Source of the DNA: Massilia sp. H-1
GTDB lineage: Bacteria; Pseudomonadota; Gammaproteobacteria; Burkholderiales; Burkholderiaceae_D
Reading direction: 5' to 3'
Assembly (NCBI GenBank): GCA_024703915.1
Contig: CP087969.1
Coordinates: 744,001 to 808,000, forward strand
DNA: 64,000 nt
The notes under the pieces are model-generated. The model saw nothing but the letters and a program-made list of their open reading frames with translations, was not told the origin of the DNA and did no database searches. Numbering within the stretch: the first letter of the stretch is position 1; every line of letters begins with the position of its first letter. This document shows positions 21,256-30,669 of this stretch, piece by piece. The translations under genes were made by a program, and so were the position numbers.

Positions 21256-21319
21256 GATGGGTCGGCCTGAGAACCTTGATGTCGGCCATTATGAACGACA
21301 TCGCGCGCGCACGCCACGC

Positions 21320-22185
21320 TCAGTGCCACTGCCCGACGCCGGGCGCCACCCAGGGCTCAAGCACCGGCTGCGCCACCCAGGCGCGCGGGTCGACCCGGTA
21401 GTATTTGAACAGCTCGGCGAACAAGGCCGGGTGGCGTTCCGACATCTGCCACGGCTTCTCAAAATAGGTTTCGGTGGCGACGGCGAAAAACTCGGCCGGA
21501 TTGGTGGCGCCGTAATGGTCCATCACGCTCGGCTGGCCGTAAATCGCGTCGGCGCGCAAATTGGCGAAGTCGCGCGACAGGACCTCGGACCAATTGCAGG
21601 TAATTGTCGCTGCTGCCCAGGTAGGGCGCGCCATTGTTGCTGCCGGATTCGCTGTCGAGCTGGTGCGCGAATTCGTGCAGCACCACGTTCTGGCCGTCGG
21701 TCCAGTCATGGCGCCGCGCTGTACATGGTCCCAGGACAGCACCACGCGCCCGTCGCCCCAGGATTCGCCCAGCAAGTCCTGGCGTTCCTCAGTGATCACG
21801 CCCGCTTCATCGACCTGCTTGCGCGGGGACCAGGAAGGCGGTCGGGTACACCAGCACCGCGTGCAGGGCCGGATAGACCTTGGTCGGGCGGTTCAGCAGC
21901 AGCAGGCAAGCCAGGCCGAACGATGGTCACGCGCATCTCGTCGCTCACCTCGAGACCGGCACAGCCGACGAATTTCTTTTGATACAGAAACTGTTGCACC
22001 AGCTTGTGCAACTGGTGCTGCAAGTCGGTCGACATGCGGGTATAGATCGGGATATTGCGCGCCAGGATGGCACGCCAGGCGGGGTCGATCTCGCGCCGCA
22101 GCACGCGCGCCAGGCGCCAGCCCGGCAGGTGCCAGGCCAGGGTCAGGCCGCTGGCCAGGAGGGCGATCAGGATCAGGGTAGCCAT
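21320..22185 (-). CDS. mtfA: Zinc-dependent peptidase MtfA
   Basis: M90-type peptidase that in E. coli binds the Mlc repressor and modulates glucose PTS control. An N-terminal membrane segment '[20 protein letters not shown]' is followed by 'KKFVGCAGLEVSDEMRVTI' and, after frame repair, NVVLHEFAHQLDSESGSNNG with the HExxH zinc site. The C-terminal part 'YGATNPAEFFAVATETYFE' carries the third zinc ligand region. About 287 residues, slightly longer than E. coli MtfA because of the membrane anchor. Several single-base breaks occur (near 21595, 21705, 21830 and 21920). It overlaps the LLM oxidoreductase by TGATG. Confidence 0.88.
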
Positions 22186-23196
22186 CAGATGTCCGTTTGC
22201 AGATTGAATGCTTGCGCGAGCAAGGCGTACGAGTGGCGGCGCACGGCCGGATCGAAGGACCAGGTATTGACCACGATCTCGGCCAGCCCCAGGCGCGCGG
22301 CCAGGGCGCGGATCCGGGCGGCCACCTGGGCCCCGGTGCCAACCAGGGCATGGTCGCGCAGGCGGGCGGATGCGCTCGCGCTCGGCCCCGGCCTCTGGGT
22401 AGGCGGCCGCTTCCCCGGGCGAGACCAGCGGGCCCAGCAAGCCTTGCTCGAAGCGGACTCGCCAGTGCTCGCGCGTCATCAGTTCGCGCTCGGCGTCGGC
22501 CTGGGTGTCGGCCGCCAGCGCCCACACGCAGATGGTGGCCTGCGGCACGGGAAAGCGCGCTGGGCCGGTAGTGCTGGTGGTACAGCGCCAGCGCCTCCTC
22601 CACGCCCTGCCCGTCGCTGAAGAAATAGGCGAACGCATACGGCAGGCCGAGCTGGGCCGCCAGCTGGGCGCCGTAGCCGGAACTGCCCAGTATCCACATG
22701 GCGGGGCTGGTCGGTCCCTGGGGCTGGGCCGTGATGGCCCGGTAAGGATGGCCTTCGGGCATGCGCTTGCCTTCCAGCCAGTGCTGGAGGTCCACGATCT
22801 GTTGCGGGAAATCGTCCGCCCCCGGACTGGCATGGGGGTTGAGCGCGCGCGGTCAGGCGGTCCGAGCCGGGCGCGCGGCCCAGGCCGAGGTCGATCCGGC
22901 CCGGCGCCAGCGCTTCGAGCACGCGAAATTGCTCGGCCACCTTGAGCGCCGCGTAATGGGGCAGCATCACATGCCGCGCTGCCGATCCGGATCCGGCTGG
23001 TGGTGGCCGCGATGGCCGCCATCAGCACCTCGGGCGCGCTGCCCACGATGCTGCTGCTGTTGTGGTGCTCGGACAGCCAGAAGCGCGCGTAGCCCAGGTC
23101 TTCGCAGTGGCGCGCCAGCGCCAGCGAGTGCCGGATCGCGTCGGTCGGCGTGCTGCCGCGCGACACCGGCGACTGGTCAAGGACGGACAGTTTCAT
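22185..23196 (-). CDS. LLM-class flavin-dependent oxidoreductase (luciferase-like)
   Basis: About 336 residues, (beta/alpha)8 FMNH2-dependent monooxygenase fold. The N-terminus '[18 protein letters not shown]' and '[19 protein letters not shown]' are the hallmark of the LLM MsnO8/YvbT-like group. '[20 protein letters not shown]', '[21 protein letters not shown]' and '[20 protein letters not shown]' (last in repaired frame) follow. Breaks lie near 22355, 22560, 22850 and 22975. The substrate is not predictable. Coupled to mtfA downstream and 6 bp after the peroxiredoxin gene, so the three genes form one operon. Confidence 0.87.
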
Positions 23197-23202
23197 GGCG
23201 AC

Positions 23203-23954
23203 TCAGGCCGCCCTGGCCGCGCCGAAATACGCGTCGAGCGCGTCCGCATTGCCGATGAGTTTGCCGCCGATGAACACTTGCGGCCAGGTCAACTGGCCCG
23301 TCACGGCGCGCAGCACGCTGCCATTGATTTTCTGGTCCTGGGTGATCTCGGTGAAGTGGATGCCCTTGGCCTTGAGCGTGGCCTTGGCGCGCGCAGTGGG
23401 GGCAGCCCGGCTTGGCGAACACGACCACCGGTTCCGGCACCTTCGCGTCCGGATTCACATAGCGCAGCATGGTTTCGGCGTCCGACACTTCGAACGGGTC
23501 GCCCTCCTTGTCCGGCTCGATGAACATCTTGGCGATGATGCCATCCTTGACCAGCATCGCGTAGCGCCAGGAGCGCATGCCAGAAGCCGATGTTGCGCTT
23601 GTCGACCAGCATGCCCATGCCCTCGGTAAATTCGCCATTGCCGTCGGGGATGACGGTGATGTGCTCGGCATCCTGGCCGACTTTCCACTCGTTCATGACA
23701 GAAGGCATCGTTGACGGAAATGCAGACGATCTCGTCTATCCCGTTCTGCTTGAACACGGGCGCCAGTTCGTTATAGCGCGGCAAATGGGTGGACGAGCAG
23801 GTCGGCGTGTAGGCGCCCGGCAGGAAAACACCACCACGGTCCGGCCCTTGAACAAGTCATCGGTGCTGATGTCTTTCCACTGGTCGTTCGGCCTCGCCTT
23901 GAACGTGACTTTCGGAACGGGTTTTCCTTCGAGCGAGCTTGGCGTCGGCAGCAT
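23203..23954 (-). CDS. Peroxiredoxin-glutaredoxin fusion (Prx5/Grx hybrid)
   Basis: About 247 residues. N-terminal Prx5-type domain: '[20 protein letters not shown]' is recovered across a break near 23825, with peroxidatic Cys in PTCS, then '[20 protein letters not shown]' and '[15 protein letters not shown]'. C-terminal glutaredoxin: [18 protein letters not shown] (CPHC active site) and '[20 protein letters not shown]'. The hybrid reduces peroxides using glutathione without a separate Grx. Other breaks are near 23395, 23575 and 23705. The ATG at 23954 is preceded by an AAAGGAAA ribosome site. Confidence 0.92.
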
Positions 23955-24114
23955 GGCGTTTCCTTTCGGGTAAAACAGGGTGAGAAGAACAGGCGTCAGG
24001 GCGCCGCTCACACCACATGGGGCGCGTTGACGGTTTTTCAATCGGGGTGCAGGACAGAAGATACAGCAAAGCGGCGCCGGGCGGCGCTGCGGGGGACGGG
24101 ACTTAGCCCAGCAA

Positions 24115-24142
24115 CCCCAGCCCGGACGGCGCCGGGCTGGGG
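24115..24142. terminator. Long GC-rich hairpin upstream of peroxiredoxin gene
   Basis: CCCCAGCCCGG / CCGGGCTGGGG form a perfect 11-bp stem with loop ACGGCG. It lies 35 bp beyond the stop of the winged-helix gene (minus strand) and has no U-tail. It may stabilise the transcript end or block read-through into the peroxiredoxin operon. Confidence 0.5.
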
Positions 24143-24176
24143 TGGAACGACTGGCGGCTGGACGACTGGCGCGGCA

Positions 24177-24795
24177 TTAGGACTGTTCTTTGCTTAGGCC
24201 GACGGCGCGGCGCCGAACAGGGCGGCCACCAGGGGATCGCGCGCGACCGGGCTGCGGTTGACCCGGATCGCGTAATGGGTATCGTCGGCCAGGATGTGGA
24301 AATGACGGCCGGTGCTTAAGCCATGCTTTGCTCGCGCAAGCCGGGACGTTCCTTGCGCGGGGGCACGCCTTCGCGCTTGGGCTGAACAATTGCCGCCAAG
24401 AATGCTTTGACGCGTTCCGGGTCGGGCGAGATCTGGTACACGGCCTTGCCCAGGTAGGTGGCCGTGCCTTCGATGTAGCGGGCCAGTTCGATCACGCCCG
24501 CTTCGCGCAGGTCGTGGATGTATTTACGGGCACCGGACGGCGAAAACTTGAGGAACCAGGCGATTTCGTCGGCGAGCATTTCGTGGGTCGACAGTTCGCC
24601 GATCAGCTTTTGCATGTTCTCGATACGGCGCTGGGTGGCCGAGGTCGAACGGACGCGCTCGATCGGGGCCATGGAAATCGGGGGACGCTCAGCGGGCTGA
24701 GGCGCAACGCGTTCAATCAGGGACGAGTTCGCAGAATTGTGTACGGCGGTCATTTCGCCTGGTGCACCGTTGCGCTGGTTGGTGGTTGCTTGCAT
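24177..24795 (-). CDS. Winged-helix DNA-binding regulator (unnamed)
   Basis: About 205 residues. The central part 'STHEMLADEIAWFLKFSPSG' with 'ARKYIHDLREAGVIELARYI' is a winged-helix unit with the recognition helix at SPSGARKYIHDL. A disordered N-terminus rich in Pro, Ala and Gln precedes it. After repairing the altered GCCGGC sites at 24317 and 24194 the frame runs to TAA 24177-24179, adding SMAGTGRHFHILADDTHYAI and PSAGKEQS. The start at 24795 is preferred for its GGAG ribosome site over the in-frame ATG at 24825. The family appears confined to Oxalobacteraceae-like genomes as far as I recall. The target is unknown. Confidence 0.72.
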
Positions 24796-25117
24796 GTCGA
24801 GTACTCCGTCTTGGTAGATAGTCATCGGCCGGACCGGCTTGTTGGTTTGACACCCTGACAACATGCTGGTTCCGTCCATCTGGGGCCTATCTTGCCTGCG
24901 CCAGATCAACAGTTCTGTGCGCCATCGAACACTCATGAACAATTTACTTCCTGCCGTCATCTTTTTTGCAGCCTCTACAGTGTGCGTTGGCGTACAGATC
25001 GGCATGTTTACTTTGCGTATTCTGGTCTCGTTCGCGCTGATTGTCGCGTGTGCCTCGATTCAAACCGAACGGTTAGCCTGCCCTCGCGGCTCGCGCCTCA
25101 CACCAAAGGAAATCACC
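24796..25117. promoter_or_regulatory. Divergent intergenic region with stress palindrome
   Basis: 322 bp without a convincing gene. It holds the divergent promoters of the winged-helix regulator and the collagen-like lipoprotein. On the plus strand TGTGCG-TTGG-CGTACA (24981-24996) precedes a -10-like TATTCT (25018-25023) by the standard distance. Nothing else was recognised, apart from short frames with no conserved features. Confidence 0.6.
24981..25023 (+). promoter_or_regulatory. Stress palindrome plus -10 (copy h)
   Basis: Palindrome GTGCG-TTGG-CGTAC; the -10-like TATTCT begins 29.5 bp from its centre. It drives the lipoprotein starting at 25118, leaving a 5' leader of about 88 nt. Confidence 0.7.
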
Positions 25118-25368
25118 ATGAAAATGACCACCCTGCTGGCCGCCATGCTCGCCCTCGCCTCGCTCGCCGCCTGCGAAAAGACCACCGTCAACCCGCCGCC
25201 CACCATCGTGACCCCGACCGTGGAAGTACCGGCCGCCGCGCTTACCCCTGGTTGCCGTTCCGGTACCGGTACCCGGCCCGGCCGGCGCCCCCCTGGCGCC
25301 CCGGGCGAAAAGGCGAGCCGGGCAAGCCGGGCGACACCGTGATCGTGGTTCCTGAAAAAACCAACTGA
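25118..25368 (+). CDS. Short lipoprotein with collagen-like Gly-X-Y tail
   Basis: About 83 residues. Lipoprotein signal 'TLLAAMLALASLAACEK' (lipobox LAAC). The mature chain is Pro/Val/Thr-rich ('TVNPPPTIVTPTVEVPAA'), then, in the repaired frame (breaks near 25240 and 25300), GPAGAPGAPGEKGEPGKPGD followed by TVIVVPEKTN. The G-x-y stretch of about seven repeats is collagen-like. It is too short for a stable triple helix by itself but could trimerise on the cell surface. Preceded by the stress palindrome promoter and followed by a strong terminator, so monocistronic. Confidence 0.75.
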
Positions 25369-25383
25369 TCACTTGCTCCATGG

Positions 25384-25408
25384 AAAGCGCTACTACGGCG
25401 CGCTTTTT
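25384..25408 (+). terminator. Intrinsic terminator of collagen-like lipoprotein
   Basis: AAAGCGC...GCGCTTT (25384-25390 / 25400-25406) with following T residues, 15 bp after the stop codon. Confidence 0.75.
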
Positions 25409-25531
25409 CGTCCCCGCCGCTTCATGATCTGTTCAATCACGTTGAACTCATCACCGCAGGACCCAGTCGAACAAGTCAGCCTCGCCCCTTGCGAAGCCGC
25501 CAACTCTGTTCAACAAATCTGGGAGCTCCCT

Positions 25532-26563
25532 GTGGAAAAACCGAAAAAAATCGCCCTGGCTGTCGCCATCCTCTGTTGCGCCGGACCATCGCTCGCGCAA
25601 GACACCATCAATCCTTCCTGGTACCTCCAGCCCCATGTCAGCGCCTTCCGTCCCGACCAGGACTTCGGGGTGGACGACCGCGACTGGGGCGCCGGGGTGC
25701 GCATGGGCAAGCCGGTCTCGCAAAACTGGGACATCCAGATCGGCGCCAGCCATGCGCGCGCCAAGGAAGATCCGTTCCGCTACCGCCAGACCCTGGTCGG
25801 GGTCGACGCCCTGCTCATGATCGCGCGGCCATTTCAGCCCCTTCCTGCTGTTTGGCGTGGGCGCCCAGCGCGACAAGGTGGACAATGCCCTGCGCCACGT
25901 GCAAAAGACCTCGCCCTACATCACCATGCGGCCTCGGCTTCCAGATGGCCTTCACCGACCAGCTCTCCATGCAGCTCGATCTGCGCACCGTGGTAAAGCC
26001 GCCTGCGCGACGATCCATTATTCGGATTTCGCAGAAGCAATAATCATTACCTGAACCTGGGCCTCAACTGGGCCTTCAACAAGCCGCCCGCCCCGCCGCC
26101 ATCCACCCCGCTGGTGCAGGCCCCGCCCCCGGCGCCGCCCGCCCCGCCGCCGCCACCACCGCCGCCCACGCCCGTGGTGCGCTTTGAAAAAGTGGCGCTG
26201 TCGTCGACCGAGTTGTTCGAATTTAACAGCGCCACGCTCAAGCTGCCGCAGCCGCGCCTGGACGAGATCGTCACCGCCCTCACGGTCGACCCGACCGTCA
26301 CCGACGTCGACATCACCGGCTACGCCGACCGGCTCGGTTCCGACCAGTACAATCTGGCGCTGTCGGAAAAACGGGCCAACGCCGTGCGCAATTACCTGGT
26401 GGCCGCCGGGATCGACGGCGCCCGCCTCAAGGCCTACGGCAAGGGCGAAGCCAATCCCGTGGTCACCTGCAACAACAAGCGCCGGGCCGACCTGATCAAA
26501 TGTTTGGAACCGAACCGACGGGTGGAGATCGAGCCGATTACGATCAACAAGCGCGTTCCCTGA
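25532..26563 (+). CDS. OmpA-family outer-membrane protein with proline-rich hinge
   Basis: About 343 residues. GTG start with RBS GGGAG; signal peptide 'IALAVAILCCAGPSLAQ'; an eight-strand-type barrel (about 20-180: 'WYLQPHVSAFRPDQDFGVDD', 'MGKPVSQNWDIQIGASHARA'); a hinge of near-continuous proline (about residues 190-215, PAPPPST... PPPPPPPPTP); then the peptidoglycan-binding OmpA domain with 'LFEFNSATLKLPQPRLDEI', 'ITGYADRLGSDQYNLALSEK' and 'NRRVEIEPI'. It anchors the outer membrane to the wall. Breaks near 25830, 25930, 25995 and 26040. Flanked by terminators, so monocistronic. Confidence 0.88.
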
Positions 26564-26583
26564 GCGCGCCGCGTACGCACCGC

Positions 26584-26607
26584 AAAAGGGGCTTCGCGCC
26601 TCTTTTT
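26584..26607 (+). terminator. Intrinsic terminator of OmpA-family gene
   Basis: AAAAGGGGC-TTCGC-GCCTCTTTT hairpin (one G-U pair) followed by T residues, 20 bp after the stop codon. Confidence 0.85.
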
Positions 26608-26626
26608 CATTGTTGGGGAGATGCAC

Positions 26627-27543
26627 ATGATCACCGATGCCAGGGACTGGGTCCCGTACTCACTGTCGCTGGTAGGCGTGATGACAGCTGCGCGGCCGCC
26701 GAATGGCTGCGCCACCGGGCCACGAGCAAGGGCGCGGCGCTGGCCTTCTATACCGCCTTCTCGATCGCCCCGGTGCTGGTGCTGGTCATTGCCGTGGCTT
26801 AGGCTTCTTCTACGGGGCCGATGCCGCCCGCGGCCAGTTGCTCAGCGAACTGCGCCACCTGATGGGGCCGCAAGGGGCCGACGCCATCACGCTGGTGCTG
26901 GCTAGGCGCGCAACAGGGAAAGCGGACTGTGGGCCACCCTGATCGCCAGCGGCTTGCTGCTGGTGGGCGCCACCACCGTGTTTGCCGAACTCAAGGACAG
27001 TCTGGACGAGATCTGGGCCCTGCCGCAGCCGTAGGCAGCCATGCTGGTGGGCAGGTGCTGCGCACGCGCCTGCTCTCCTTCGGCCTGATCCTGGTCCTGG
27101 GCTTTCTGCTGATGGTGTCGCTGGTGGTCAGCGCGGCGCTGGCCGTGCTCGAGGGCTACCTGGGCGGGCTGTGGAAGGAAACGGCGATCGTGCTGTCCTG
27201 GCTGGCCTCGGCCATCGGCTTTGGCGTGATCGCGGTCCTGTTCGGCGTGATTTACAAGTTGCTGCCGCGCATCCGGCTGTCGTGGCGCGACGTGACCATC
27301 GGCGCCCTCGGCACGGCCGCCATGTTCACGCTCGGCAAATTCCTGATCGGCCTGTACATCGGCAATAGCGGCGTGGCCAGCAGCTTCGGCGCGGCTTACT
27401 CCATGGTCGCCCTGCTGCTGTGGGTGTATTACTCGGCGCAAATCTTTTTCCTCGGTGCGGAATTCACGCGCCAGTACGCGCTGCAACTGGGCAGCCTGCG
27501 CCACCGGCCTACCCCGGGAAACGGGCGCTTAAGCACGGCTTAG
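26627..27543 (+). CDS. YihY/virulence factor BrkB family inner-membrane protein
   Basis: About 300 residues with six hydrophobic segments. After repair at 26799 and 26901 it reads 'TSKGAALAFYTAFSIAPVLV' continuing LVIAVAGFFYGADAARGQLL and ITLVLAGAQQGK, the typical YihY N-terminus. Later 'FAELKDSLDEIWALPQP', 'GFLLMVSLVVSAALAVLEGY' and 'YSAQIFFLGAEFTRQYAL' complete the family (once misnamed RNase BN). The transport function is unproven. The C-terminus is uncertain because 27531-27546 contains two altered GCCGGC sites; the stop listed is the one read directly. Confidence 0.87.
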
Positions 27544-27544
27544 C

Positions 27545-28748
27545 CTACTCGCCCAGCAGCTCGGCCAGCACGTCCATGCCTTCGACCCGTTCGGCCACGA
27601 CCTTGATCATCACGACCACGGGCACGCCCAGCAGCAAGCCCCACATGCCCCACAGCCAGCCCCAGAACAGCAGGCTGACAAACACGGCGGCCGGATTCAT
27701 CTTGGCGATGCGGCCCGTCATCCAGGTCGCGATCACGGTGCCAACCAGGGTCGCGATCGCCAGCGAGGCGCCCGTCACCAGCAACACCATCTGCACCGAC
27801 TCGAACTGCATGAAAGCCGCCAGCCCGGTCGCGGTGGTGATCAGCACGGGGCCGAAATAAGGCATGATGTGCAGCAGCCCGGCCACGATGGCCCAGGCCC
27901 CGGCGTTCTCGAGTCCGATCGCGCGCAAGGCGATCCACATCAGCAGCGCCAGCAAGATATTGGTCACCAGCAGCATGAACATGTAATTCTGGATCGAGGT
28001 ATTGATGTCGTCCAGGATTTGCACGGTCACCTTTTTCGGCTCAGCGAAGGCCCGGTCAGCTTGACCAGCTTGCGCTTGAAGGTGTCGTTAGCCAGCAGCA
28101 GGAAGAACACGAGGAAGACCACCATGGTGGCCTGGGTCAGGAAGCCCACCAGGCTCATCGATCCGGCCAGCACCCAGTCCATGACCTTGAAACTGCTGGT
28201 GCTTAGGCTGGCGACGGCGCCTTGCGCGGGCTGGCGCGCTTTTCGTCGGCCCCGCCGACCGCCGTGGCTTGCTCGATCTGGGCCGCGGCCGCCTGCACCT
28301 GGGCAATCGTGCTGGGCCGGTCGTTGCCGTTGCGCAGCAGCTTGGTCACCTTTTGCGTGATGCGCGGCAAATCGTCAATGATATTGAACAGCTCGTCCTG
28401 CACCCGGTACATCACGCCCGCCAGCGCGCACAGCATGGCCACCGTGACCAGCGTGGCGCCGATCGCGCGCGGCACGCGCCAGCGCTCCAGCCATTGCACC
28501 ACCGGACTGAGCGTGTAGGCGAGAAAGATCCCGAGCAGCAAGGGCACCAGGAAATCCTGCGCCCACTGCAAGGCGTACACGAATGAAATGGTGGCAATGA
28601 TGCCCAGCGCCAGGCCGCGCGCATTGACGTGCACGGGCAGGCGCGGACCGCTGGGCTCGCCTGCTGGCGCGCTGAGCGCGGACAACGGCGCCACGGGCGG
28701 CGCATCGAGCACGCCGGGCGGATTCTGGGGGGTGTCTGCAAGCTGCAT
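27545..28748 (-). CDS. AI-2E family transporter (PerM/TqsA-like permease)
   Basis: About 400 residues, seven to eight membrane segments. 'LGIIATISFVYALQWAQDFL' with 'VPLLLGIFLAYTLSPVVQWL' at the N-terminus, a hydrophilic helical loop with 'IIDDLPRITQKVTKLLRNGN', then 'ATMVVFLVFFLLLANDTFKR', 'DDINTSIQNYMFMLLVTNIL' and 'LLFWGWLWGMWGLLLGVPVV' are the family blocks. AI-2E family members export autoinducer-2 or act as Na+/H+ or cation exporters; which applies here cannot be told. Breaks at 28203 (altered GCCGGC) and near 28040. Convergent with the YihY gene. Confidence 0.9.
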
Positions 28749-28829
28749 AAAGGGAACGCTATCGAAGTGGAAGGGCCGCTACGAAAAAAAGCCACCACAG
28801 GGTAAAGCCGGTCACGCGGCCCGTGAGGT

Positions 28830-29143
28830 TTATTTGACGCGCACGTCGTTCTTGACCGACGTCACGCCCTTGACGCCGCGCACAATCTCGACTGCCTTGG
28901 CCGCATCGGTCGGATCGGCAACGAAACCCGACAACTGGACATCGCCCTTGTAGGTTTCAACATTGATTTCCGATGCCTTGAGGGTCGGTTCATTGAACAG
29001 CGAGGCCTTCACCTTGGCGGTGATGACGGTGTCGTCGAGGTATTCGCCGGTGCTGGCGCGTTCCGGGGTCGAGGCGCAGCTAGAATGACGGCCAGCAGCG
29101 AGACGGAGAACACGGCGGTAGCGATGCGTTGAGCGATTTTCAT
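28830..29143 (-). CDS. BON-domain periplasmic protein, copy 1
   Basis: About 104 residues. Signal peptide MKIAQRIATAVFSVSLLA, then (after a break near 29083) SSCASTPERASTGEYLDD and a single BON domain: 'VKASLFNEPTLKASEINVET', 'KGDVQLSGFVADPTDAAKAV', 'VRGVKGVTSVKNDVRVK'. BON domains bind phospholipid and act at the envelope under osmotic stress (OsmY-like). It is closely related to the BON gene at 37735, sharing EY-(L/I)-DDT-x-ITA-x-VK. It lies 48 bp downstream of the CX10C gene in the same direction and probably shares its promoter. Confidence 0.87.
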
Positions 29144-29191
29144 GGGAAGACTCCTTTTTAGTTGATGGGAACTGCAGGGACTGGCAGACGG

Positions 29192-29743
29192 TCACTTCCC
29201 GTACTGCATTTTGGCGGCCGCGACACACTGATCCTTGGCCGCGCTTGGCTGAAGGCGTCGCACTTTTCCAGTGCCACCTTGTACTGCGCCGCGAGCTTGT
29301 CGTCGCGCGCGTCGCTGCGCGCTTCGATCGCTTTCTGGTCGGCCCTGGCGTCGGCCTGGGCCGCCACCAGCGTCGCCTTGGCCTGCGACAGGCAGACATC
29401 CTTGGGGTTGCCGGTCAGCGCGCCGCAGCGTGTTTTGTCGACGTCGTAATTGGCGGACGCGATCTTGAGGCGCGAATCGGTGTACGCCTTGAGCGTGTTC
29501 TTGTACAGCGCGTTCGCTTCCTGCTCGGCCCGCACCCGCGCGGCCTTCGCTTCGGCCACGCAGACCTCTTTGGGGTTGCCGGTGATGGCATCGCATTTGG
29601 CGCGCGCCACCTGGTAAGCCGCAGCGGCCTGGTCTTTCGCCTGGGCGTAGTTGGCCTTGGCTTCGGCGTTCGGGCGCGCCATGGCGCCTGGCGCCGGGCA
29701 AGGCCAGCATGCACAGGACCAACAAGTGGCGTGGAAAATTCAT
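29192..29743 (-). CDS. Secreted protein with three CX10C repeats
   Basis: About 183 residues with signal peptide 'HLLVLCMLALPGA'. The mature chain is helical, rich in Ala, Lys, Gln and Asp, with three similar units each holding two cysteines ten residues apart: 'KCDAITGNPKEVC', 'RCGALTGNPKDVC' and, in the repaired frame near 29245, 'KCDAFSQAAKDQC'. Each is followed by a helix of the A-K-A-x-(R/L)-V-x-A type. The pattern suggests three disulfide-closed helical hairpins in the periplasm. The function is unknown. The protein at 30670 carries one related unit. Breaks near 29690 and 29245. Expressed from the palindrome promoter at 29775-29818. Confidence 0.75.
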   Translation of the reverse strand: MNFPRHLLVLCMLALPGARRHGAPERRSQGQLRPGERPGRCGLPGGARQMRCHHRQPQRGLRGRSEGRAGAGRAGSERAVQEHAQGVHRFAPQDRVRQLRRRQNTLRRADRQPQGCLPVAGQGDAGGGPGRRQGRPESDRSAQRRARRQARGAVQGGTGKVRRLQPSAAKDQCVAAAKMQYGK

Positions 29744-29774
29744 GGTGCTGCTCCGGATCGGGGTCGATGTCACC

Positions 29775-29818
29775 GTTGTACCGGACTTGTCCCGCCCCTT
29801 CTGTACGCTGCCGTACAG
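29775..29818 (-). promoter_or_regulatory. Stress palindrome plus -10 (copy a, perfect)
   Basis: CTGTACG-CTGC-CGTACAG (29801-29818) is a perfect palindrome with 7-bp arms. On the minus strand TACAAC starts 29.5 bp from its centre (29780-29775), directed to the CX10C/BON genes. In the plus direction a TATTCTGG lies at 29892, too far for class II activation; the glycine-zipper gene at 29927 may use that separately. Confidence 0.75.
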
Positions 29819-29926
29819 AGCGCGTGCAGGCCGCCCATCGCTGCCCGCGCACTTCGTGTGGCACCGCACAGACCGGGAACTTGTCGCTGATTATTCTGGC
29901 TCTACACTTTTTGTCAGGAGAACAAC

Positions 29927-30391
29927 ATGAAAACGATGCACAGCCTTGCCGCCATCACCGTCGCCGCCACCGCCCTGCTCACCGGCTGCGCCAGCACCTC
30001 GAGCGATCCGTATGCCAGCGGCGCGTCCAGCGACGGCGGCTATCAGAACACCGCCTCGATGGGCTACGGCACCATCGATTCGATCCAGGTGACCCGCGCT
30101 GCGGGCGGCACCACCGGTTCCGGCGCCGTGGTCGGCGGCCTGGTCGGCGCGCTGGTCGGCAACCAGGTCGGTTCCGGTAGCGGCCGTACTGCCGCCACCG
30201 TGGCGGGCGCCGTCGGCGGCGCCGTGGTCGGCAACAGCGTGGAAGCGAACCGTGCCAACAACCGCGACGTGTACCAGATCGGCATCCGTCTCGACAACGG
30301 CGACTATCGCACCATCGTGCAGGACAGCGTGTACGACCTGCGCGTGGGCAACCGCGTGCGCGTGGTCGACGGCCGCGCCTACCGTTATTGA
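29927..30391 (+). CDS. Glycine-zipper 2TM-type lipoprotein (SlyB/Pcp-like)
   Basis: 154 residues, intact frame. Lipobox LLTGC ('ITVAATALLTGCASTSSDP'). Central glycine zipper 'TGSGAVVGGLVGALVGNQVG' continuing to 'AGAVGGAVVGNSVE', then a beta-rich C-terminal part 'YQIGIRLDNGDYRTIVQ' and 'VRVVDGRAYRY'. This matches the SlyB/17 kDa surface antigen layout, an outer-membrane lipoprotein that stabilises the envelope. RBS CAGGAGAAC. Followed by a 50-residue membrane protein 60 bp downstream. Confidence 0.88.
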   Translation: MKTMHSLAAITVAATALLTGCASTSSDPYASGASSDGGYQNTASMGYGTIDSIQVTRAAGGTTGSGAVVGGLVGALVGNQVGSGSGRTAATVAGAVGGAVVGNSVEANRANNRDVYQIGIRLDNGDYRTIVQDSVYDLRVGNRVRVVDGRAYRY

Positions 30392-30451
30392 TACGCCAGC
30401 CTGAACCACAGGCCTGCCCCACCAGGCAGGGCCATCTACAAGGAGACCCGC

Positions 30452-30604
30452 ATGGGCACCATTCTGTTGATTATTCTCGTACTCGCGCTGGTCGGCGTTC
30501 TTCCGACCTGGAACCACAGCCGCAGCTGGGGCTATGGCCCGACCGGGGTCACCGGCCTGCTGGTCGTGGTCCTGATCATCCTGCTCCTCACGGGGCGCCT
30601 GTAG
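30452..30604 (+). CDS. DUF3309-family small membrane protein
   Basis: 50 residues: 'MGTILLIILVLALVGVLPTW', 'NHSRSWGYGPTGVTG', then a second hydrophobic segment LLVVVLIILLLTGRL. Two short membrane helices joined by an aromatic Gly-rich loop are characteristic of DUF3309. RBS AAGGAGACC. The role is unknown; members are frequent in stress clusters of beta-proteobacteria. Likely co-transcribed with the glycine-zipper gene. Confidence 0.8.
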   Translation: MGTILLIILVLALVGVLPTWNHSRSWGYGPTGVTGLLVVVLIILLLTGRL

Positions 30605-30669
30605 TGAGCGCATGGTAGGCGCCCCGTGCGCTACTTTTTACCAATCAAAAACAAGAACAAGGAGCTGTC

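Noticed and set aside
26100..26180. Simple CCG/CCACC repeat as a tandem-repeat locus
   Set aside because: It encodes the proline-rich hinge of the OmpA protein in frame, so the repetition is coding.
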